In this document: positions 56,770 to 64,000 of the stretch, in pieces
Numbering within the stretch: the stretch's first letter is position 1
How the letters are laid out: each line of letters begins with the position of its first letter
Origin: Chrysaora quinquecirrha
Taxonomy: Eukaryota; Cnidaria; Scyphozoa; Semaeostomeae; Pelagiidae
Length of the DNA stretch: 64,000 nucleotides
NCBI GenBank assembly: GCA_014526335.1
Contig: JACTAT010000338.1
Coordinates: 374,222-438,221, forward strand
Reading direction: 5' to 3'
Translations under genes and position numbers: made by a program
Notes under the pieces: model-generated
Told to the model about the DNA's origin: nothing
The model's input: only the letters and a program-made list of their open reading frames with translations
Database searches by the model: none

Positions 56770-58240
56770 AGGGGCGGTTATTATATTTGATCGTCGCAAA
56801 TAAGGACATACAAAACCGTTAATAGCGCGGAAACGGCTCGACGGATCTGCACCAGATTTGAGGTACCCGACCATTTGTTGGGGGGACCAAACCGGTTCAA
56901 GTGTTTTTTGGCACATCCGACTTGGCACTTTTGAGAATTTCCACTTTTGTGCCAATTTTGAATGGGATTCAATAGGGGAAACTTTCGTGACGAATTGCGG
57001 GACAACGGGGTGTCCGATTTTCGTGGAACAAACGTTGGTGGGTAGGGTTCCTTGGTGGCTATTGGGCGCGGTGGGTTTTGGGCGTGGCGTAGGTGTTGTG
57101 ACGTCACGGCGACGTCAAGAAGAGCCAAAAATGTGCCAAAATTTAGGCCCACTTTTTCATTTTGGGCGCATTTGATCCACAGGGATGGTACCCGAGATTT
57201 TAAGACGGATTCCGGTACTTTCGCACACGGCGCATCCGACCCTGGGTGTGCCAACTTTCTATATATAGGTTTATGACGTCATAATGACGTCACAAGTTTG
57301 AAAATTAGGTCCAAGATAGATTGAGTTGGGGGAACAAAAGTGGTGGAACGGGGTAATTCGGGGCGTAGATTTCGAATATGATAGTGCCGTTTGCGAAATT
57401 TGGGGTTATGACGTCATTATGACGTCATCAATTTTTTCGATTTTCGTGGAGGCTTTTGGAGGGGTTGTGGATGGGTGATTTGGTTGAAACTCAGATATGT
57501 TAGGCACTGGGGCATGGGTAAACGGACTTCACCGTTGAAATTGGTCCAATGTCATTTGTGCCAATTTTGTGGGACACATGGCTGCATCCGCTGTCGCTTT
57601 TCATGGAAGAGCTGCCAAATTTTGTGCAATTGGTTGGAAGTGGGCTTGGATGTCCTAGATAAGTTGCTTTTGACTATATGAGACGGGCAACACTGATTTT
57701 TGGCACTTTTGACACTTTGTGACGTCACTGGGCCATTTTCAAAAGTGACAAAAGTTCCAAAACTTTGGATGCTAATAACTTTGTGACCAAAGGTCCGATT
57801 TCGACCAAACTTGGGGAATAGTATGTCTATAAGACCGAGAAGGTGTGTGAAAAATTTTGGCTCTATGGGCGTGGTTGTGACGTCACAAGGGCGTGGTCAA
57901 AATTCACTTCCAGTGTTTGCCGAAGGCAAAAAACTGCGAGGTTGCCGCGAGCGCAGCGAGCGGCAACAGAGCGTAGCAGAGCGGAGCGATGCGGAGCGAA
58001 GCAGCGCGGAGCGGGGCGCCGCGGAGCGGTGTTTTGCTGTAACAATAGCAACAACAACAACAACATTTGCCTGAAAATTACGAAAAACTCATGAAGGACT
58101 ACTTTTCAAAGGCAAAATTGGGCAGATTTCTTTCTTTTTTTGAGCCAAATCAATTCCACCCTTTAGTGTGGGGCTTGGTGGGGGCAGCTTTAACGTCGCA
58201 GGGGTAAAATAGCCTCTCCCCCCACAGCATCGCGGGTCTT
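56770..58240 (+). mobile_element. Helentron-derived unit B6 (B 5' half, A 3' half)
   Basis: GGGGCGGTTATTATATTTG start with GGGGACCAAACCGGTTC as in L1. The 3' part is the A1/A5 type (GGGGCGCCGCGGAGCGG, GGCAGCTTTAACG) and it ends ACAGCATCGCGGGTCTT. Confidence 0.8.
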
Positions 58241-58409
58241 AGTATAATAGCCTCTCCTTAAAAATTCAAACAGATTGACTTTGAAATGTTCACCAATAAA
58301 AACGTCTCACTATCTGGGACAATCCCCATGGTTACTGATAGGGTAAAGACGTCTCCCCCCATAGCGCAAATATAATAACCGCCCCCCCGGCTTGGCCATA
58401 TGTCTTGTT
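58241..58409 (+). mobile_element. Second mosaic piece: inverted A terminus plus L1-type 3' end
   Basis: Same junction as 49171-49351 but with a 14-bp deletion between GGG repeats (CTATCTGGGACAATCCCC). Its flank AGCATCGCGGGTCTT is also the same, so the two share a common ancestor. Confidence 0.8.
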
Positions 58410-59866
58410 AGGAGAGGTTATTATATTTGATCGTCGCAAATAAGGACATACAAAACCGTTAATAGCGCGGAAACGGCTCGACGGATCTGCACCAGATTTG
58501 AGGTACCCGACCATTTGTGGGGGGGACCAAGCCGGTTCAAGTGTTTTTTGGCACATCCGACTTGGCACTTTTGAGAATTTCCACTTTTGTGCCAATTTTG
58601 AATGGGATTCAATAGGGGAAACTTTCGTGACGAATTGCGGGACAACGGGGTGGCCGATTTTCGTGGAACAAACGTTGGTGGGTAGGGTTCCTTGGTGGCT
58701 ATTGGGCGCGGTGGGTTTTGGGCGTGGCGTAGGTGTTGTGACGTCACGGCGACGTCAAGAAGAGCCAAAAATGTGCCAAAATTTAGGCCCACTTTTTCAT
58801 TTTTGGCGCATTTGATCCACAGGGATGGTACCCGAGATTTTAAGACGGATTCCGGTACTTTCGCACACGGCGCATCCGACCATGCATGTGTCAAGTTTCT
58901 ATATATAGGTTTGTGACGTCATAATGACGTCAGAAGGTTGAAAATTAGGCCCAAGATAAATTTAGTTGAAGTGAACAAAAAGTGGTGGAACGGGGGTAAT
59001 TCGGGGCGTAGATTTCGAATATGATAGTGCCGTTTGCAAAATTTGAGATTATGACGTCATTATGACGTCATCAATTTTTGCGATTTTCACGCAGGGTTTC
59101 GGAGGGGTTCTTGATGCGTGATTTGGTTCAAACTCACATATGTTAGTGACTGGGGCATGGGTAATGCGACTGAACCGTTGAAATTGGTCCAGTGTCATAT
59201 GTGCCAATTTTGTGGGACACATGCCTGCGACCGCTGTCGTTTTCATGGAAGAGTTGCCAATTCCCGTACAATTGGTTGGAAGTGGGCTTGGATGGCCTTG
59301 ATAAGTTGCTTTTGACTGTATGAGACTTGCAACACCGATTTTTGGCACTTTTGACACTTTGTGACGTCATTGGCACATTTTCAAAACTGACAAAAGTTCC
59401 AAAACTTTGGATGCTAATAACTTTGTGACCAATGCTCCAATTTCGACCAAACTTGGGGAATGACATGTATATGGGACCAAAAAGGTGTGTGGAAAATTTG
59501 AGCTATATCGGTGTGGTTGTGACGTCACAAGGGCGTGGTCGAAATTCAATGCCAGTGTTTGCCGAAGGCAAAAAACTGCGAGGTTGACGCGAGCGCAGCG
59601 AGCGGCAACCGAGCAGAGCGGAGCGGAGCTCTGCGGAGCACCGCGGAGCGGTGTTTTGTTGTATCAATGGCAACAACAACAACAACAACATTTGCCTGAA
59701 AGTTTTGGAAAAACTCGTGAAGGACTACTTTTCAAAGGCAAAATTGGGACGATTCTCTTTGTTTTTTCGAGCCAAAAAAACTCCACCCTATAGTGGGGGG
59801 TTAGGAGGGTACCCCGTGGGTTTTGGGGTATAAGAACCTCTCCCCCCTGCGCGTGCATGTCTTGTT
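58410..59866 (+). mobile_element. Helentron-derived unit B7 (hybrid 5' end)
   Basis: GGAGAGGTTATTATATTTGATCG start; first 530 bp match L1 (CATGCATGTGTCAAGTTTC). Unique 3' hairpin region CCCTGCGCGTGCATG. Confidence 0.85.
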
Positions 59867-61330
59867 AGGGGCGGTTATTATATTTGATCGTCGCAAATAA
59901 GGACATACAAAACCGTTAATAGCGCGGAAACGGCTCGACGGATCTGCACCAGATTTCTGGTACCCGACTATTTTCGGGGTTGACATTGATGATTCAATTG
60001 GTTCGGAGATTGTACCACTGTTCCTTTGTGCCAAAGTGGCACATTTGTGCCAATTTTGAATGGAATTCAATAGGGGAAACTTTCGTAACGAATTGCGGGA
60101 CAATGACGTGGCCGATTTTCGTGGAGCAAACGTTGGTGGGTAGGGTTCCTGGATGGCTATTGGGCGCGGTGGGTTTTGGGCGTGGCGTAGGTGTAGTGAC
60201 GTCACAATGACGTCCCAAAGGGCCAAAAATGTGCCAAAATTTAGGCCCACTTTTTCATTTTTGGCGCATTTGAACCACAGGGCTGGTACCCGAGATTTTA
60301 AGGCGGATTCCGGTACTTTCGCACATGGCGCATCCGACCATGCATGTGCCATGTTTCTATATATAGGTTTATGACGTCATAATGACGTCACAAGTTTGAA
60401 AATTAGGTCCAAGATAAATTTAGTTGAAGTGAACAAAAAGTGGTGGAACGGGGGTAATTCGGGGCGTAGATTTCGAATATGATAGTGCCGTTTGCAAAAT
60501 TTGAGATTATGACGTCATTATGACGTCATCAATTTTTGCGATTTTCACGCAGGGTTTTGGAGGGGTTCTTAATGCGTGATTTGGTTCAAACTCACATATG
60601 TTAGTGACTGGGGCATGGGTAATGCGACTGAACCGTTGAAATTGGACCAGTTTCATTTGTGCCAATTTTGTGGGACATGTGGCTGCGTCCGCTGTCGTTT
60701 TCATCGAAGAGTTGCCAATTTCTATGCAATTGGTTGGAAGTGGGCTTGGATCGCCTAGATAAGTAGCTTTTGACCGTATGAGACTTGCAACACCAATTTT
60801 TGGCACTTTTGACATTTTGTGACGTCACTTGGACATTTTCAAAACTGACAAAAGTTCCAAAACTTTGGATGCTAATAACTTTGTGACCAATGCTCCAATT
60901 TCGACCAAACTTGGGGAATGACATGTATATGGGACCAAAAAGGTGTGTGGAAAATTTAAGCTATATGGGTGTGGTTGTGACGTCACAAGGGCGTGGTCGA
61001 AATTCAATTCCAGTGTTTGCCGAAGGCAAAAAACTGCGAGGTTGATGCGAGCGCAGCGAGCGGCAACCGAGCAGAGCGGAGCGGAGCGGAGCAACGTGGG
61101 CGGAGCACCGCGGAGCGGTGTTTTGTTGTATCAATGGCAACAACAACAACAACAACATTTGCCTTGAAATTTTGGAAAAACTCGTGAACGACTACTTTTC
61201 AAAGGCAAAATTGGGACGATTCTCTTTGTTTTTTCGAGCCAAAAAAACTCCACCCTATAGTGGGGGGTTAGGAGGGTACCCCGTGGGTTTTGGGGTATAA
61301 TAACCGCCCCCCCGGCTTGGCCATATGTTT
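59867..61330 (+). mobile_element. Helentron-derived unit B8 with L1-type 3' end
   Basis: AGGGGCGG start. The body ends GGGGTATAATAACCGCCCC followed by CCGGCTTGGCCATATG, so the short-unit body is fused to the L1 terminus within the subterminal repeat. It directly abuts L2. Confidence 0.85.
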
Positions 61331-64000
61331 AAGGGGCGGTTATTATATTTGATCGTCGCAAATAAGGACATACAAAACCGTCAATAGCGCGGAAACGGCT
61401 CGACGGATCTGCACCAGATTTGAGGTACCCGACCATTTGTGGGGGGGACCAAACCGGTTCAAGTGTTTTTTGGCACATCCGACTTGGCACTTTTGAGAAT
61501 TTCCACTTTTGTGCCAATTTTGAATGGGATTCAATAGGGGAAACTTTCGTGACGAATTGCGGGACAACGGGGTGGCCGATTTTCGTGGAACAAACGTTGG
61601 TGGGTAGGGTTCCTTGGTGGCTATTGAGCGCGGTGGGTTTTGGGCGTGGCGTAGGTGTTGTGACGTCACGGCGACGTCAAGAAGAGCCAAAAATGTGCCA
61701 AAATTTAGGCCCACTTTTTCATTTTTGGCGCATTTGATCCACAGGGATGGTACCCGAGATTTTAAGACGGATTCCGGTACTTTCGCACACGGCGCATCCG
61801 ACCATGCATGTGTCAAGTTTCTATATATAGGTTTGTGACGTCATAATGACGTCAGAAGGTTGAAAAATGGGCCTAAGATGGAAATTTTTGAATGGAACAA
61901 AAAGTGGTGGAAAGGGGGTAGTTCGATGCGTTGAATCAGAATATCGTAGTGCCGTTTTCGAAAATTGGGATTATGACGTCATTATGACGTCATCAATCTT
62001 TTCGATTTTCACACAAGCTTTTGGAGGGGTAGTAGATGCCAGATTTGACTGAAACTCACATATGTAAGTCTCTAGGGCATGGGGAAGCCTTCTGTGGCAG
62101 TTAAATTGGCCAGGTGTCGTTTGTGCCAATTTTGTTGGACACAGGACTGCGTCCGCTGTCGTTTTCATCGAAGAGTTGACAATTTTGATGGAATGTGTTG
62201 GAGATGGGTTTATATGGCCTGTATTAGTAGTTTGTGGCCGTACGCAGCTGGCAACATCGATTTCTGGTGCTTTTGACACTTTGTGACGTCATTGGCACAT
62301 TTTCAAAATGGCAAAAGTGCCAAAACTTTGAATGCTAATAACTTTGCTGTAAATGGTGCGATTTCATCCAAATTTGGGGGATGGCATGTCTGTTAGGTGG
62401 AAAAGGTGTCAGAAAAATGTCAGCTGTTCGGGCGTGGTCGTTACGTCATAACGGCGTGGTCAAGAAAAACTAACTTCTGTCGTTTTTCAAATATGGTATG
62501 CGTTGTATTACTTTTACTCGCAAGGAACGTTGACTGCACCATTCTCCATTGCCACAGCAAATTTGGTATACATATATGACGTCATGATGATGTCATCGCC
62601 ATTCAAAGTTTTCAATACGTTTGTGCCAATAACATATCTGCTATACTAGGTACCTTGACCAAATTTTCCACAATGTTTGCCATTGGCAATATAAAGACGC
62701 CTGCCAAATTTAATGCGGAATATTGATACCGTTTAGGAGATATAGGTGTTTAAAGTTTTGCCCTATTACTCAAAATAAGGTTCCTATATAATTCGTATAA
62801 TTTCGTAGCAAAGCGTATCCTTGCAACCACATGGTTAATAGATATGATAAATAATGATTCTTAAATAATTTGAGAGAATTTTAATATGTCGTCTGTCAAC
62901 AAATGTCGTTTTCCCATTTACTTGAGTAAGTATATAGATCTTAATTTGACGCTTGATATTTCACGTAGACGACTCCCGTGATGCTCTTGGACCGGCAGTC
63001 GTTACAAGACTGAGAGAACAGAAATATTTCGTATCGTAATCGTTCAGCCACACAGAGTAGGAAAGCTTGCTCAAAAACTAGGATTCAGGTAGATAATGCA
63101 GTTATATTAACGTGGTGTTTTTCAATAGAAAGGTAAGACAAAATTTCTTTTGTCAACCGTTTTGTATTCTGTGCTTCACCTTATTTTGGTGTCTGGCTTT
63201 TGCTATGCTCCAGCTCCAATATCAAGTGCATTTTGATGATGTGTAGTATTACTGAAGAAGGTGTAACCTACTGTCTTTAAATTGCAGGTCTGTGGGTGAA
63301 TAGTGTTTCGTATAAGTAGTTTTCATTTACAGACTTGATGGGGTAGCAAATGCAGCCTATCTCTCTCAGTGTATTTAGATTGCAGGTGTGTGGGTAAAAC
63401 AATGGTGTTTGGTATCAGCGTTTCCCATTTGCAGTCTTGATGAGGGGTTATAAATTGTACGGTTTTAGTGTCAATGAATTGCAAGTGTGTAGCTAAATAG
63501 TGTTTTCTACAAGTATTTTCTATTTACAGACTTGATGGGGTAGAAGATTTAGATTGTCAGTGTATTTGAATTGCAGGTGTGTGGTTGAATAGTGTTTGAG
63601 ATCAGTGTTCTTCATTTGCAGGCTTGATTGAGAGGGAAGAAAGTGTTGGGTATAAGTGTATTTAAATTGCAGGTGTGTGGTTGAATAGTGTTTGATATCA
63701 GTGCTTCTCATTTGCAGGCTTTGGAGGGGGTGTAGAAAGTATTGCCTGTGAGTGTGTTTAAATTGCAGGTGTTTGGTTAAATAGTAGTATTTGATATCAG
63801 TGTTTTTCATTTGCAGGTTTTTTGGGGGGTCTGCTGTCAGTGTATTTAAATTACAGATGTGTGGTTAGATAGTGTTGGAGAACAGTGTTTTTCATTTGTA
63901 GGCTTGGGGGTGGGCTGTCAGTGTATTTAAATTGCAGGTGTGTGGTTAAACAATATTTGATATCAGTGTTTTCCATTTGCATGCTTTGGGGGGGTGTATA
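61331..64000 (+). mobile_element. Second large Helentron copy L2, 5' part (continues beyond window)
   Basis: From AAGGGGCGGTTATTATATTTG onward it matches L1 from 21514 almost base for base. The match covers the non-repetitive part 62490-63270 and the about 95-bp minisatellite (63271-64000). The offset is 39,816-39,818 bp; the differences seen are mainly homopolymer lengths (for example the G12 run near 23908 is five Gs near 63724). The Rep gene of this copy would lie outside the window. Confidence 0.85.

Noticed and set aside
18537..61330. Plain centromeric-type satellite
   Set aside because: Unit ends carry subterminal repeats and hairpins, units differ in type and length, and their ends match those of a coding rolling-circle element.
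21514..64000. L1 and L2 starts as long terminal repeats of one giant retro-element
   Set aside because: Each copy begins at a Helentron 5' terminus rather than at TG...CA ends, L1 has its own 3' terminus at 40553, and no reverse transcriptase or integrase lies between them.

Overview
This is a eukaryotic, intron-containing, AT-rich and extremely transposon-rich window. I see no bacterial-type operons, rRNA, tRNA or CRISPR. The element mix is Penelope-like, BEL/Pao, Helentron, MULE-, PIF- and Tc1/mariner-like, plus a decayed ATPase family that I associate mainly with cnidarian genomes. It suggests an invertebrate animal, possibly a cnidarian; that is inference, since no conserved host housekeeping gene is present.

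Layout. (1) 1-10683: old, mostly non-coding host DNA with decayed fragments: a Penelope-type GIY-YIG endonuclease (187-553, +), a Penelope-type reverse transcriptase (2179-2631, -), an ATPase pseudogene (about 6340-7189, +) and a 755-bp MULE-like MITE with a 9-bp target duplication (8002-8756). (2) 10684-14984: a 4.3-kb foldback-type element whose about 0.7-kb inverted arms are mostly minisatellite. It has a 5-bp duplication TACCT, carries a C2H2 zinc-finger gene (minus strand), and has a nested 694-bp PIF/Harbinger-like MITE. (3) 15477-18536: remains of a BEL/Pao retrotransposon, split by a 1500-bp TA-flanked inverted-repeat element and cut off by the next region. (4) 18537-64000: one large rolling-circle transposon system of Helentron type.

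The Helentron system is the main content. A 19.0-kb copy (L1, 21514-40553) encodes a Rep/PIF1-helicase/OTU protein (30172-35880), preceded by a series of duplicated exon-like modules and followed by two tandem arrays rich in hairpins. A small three-exon gene of 141 codons lies downstream (37953-39313) and is visible only when spliced. Around L1, head to tail and in the same orientation, are about 16 units of mostly 1.46-1.49 kb. They keep only the first about 1.2 kb and the last about 0.2-0.3 kb of the L1 plan, so they look like internal-deletion derivatives amplified as a satellite-like array. A second large copy (L2) starts at 61331 and runs out of the window; its first 2.67 kb nearly matches L1. 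Each 5' region carries up to eight TGACGTCA palindromes, including three pairs whose members are exactly 11 bp apart.

Quality caveat. The six frame breaks in the Helentron gene, one inside the zinc-finger array and one in BEL gag can each be explained by loss of one base from a homopolymer run, always in the same direction. Homopolymers are also shorter in units at 44.4-48.8 kb than in sister units. I therefore suspect long-read consensus errors and treat the Helentron and zinc-finger genes as possibly intact in the organism.
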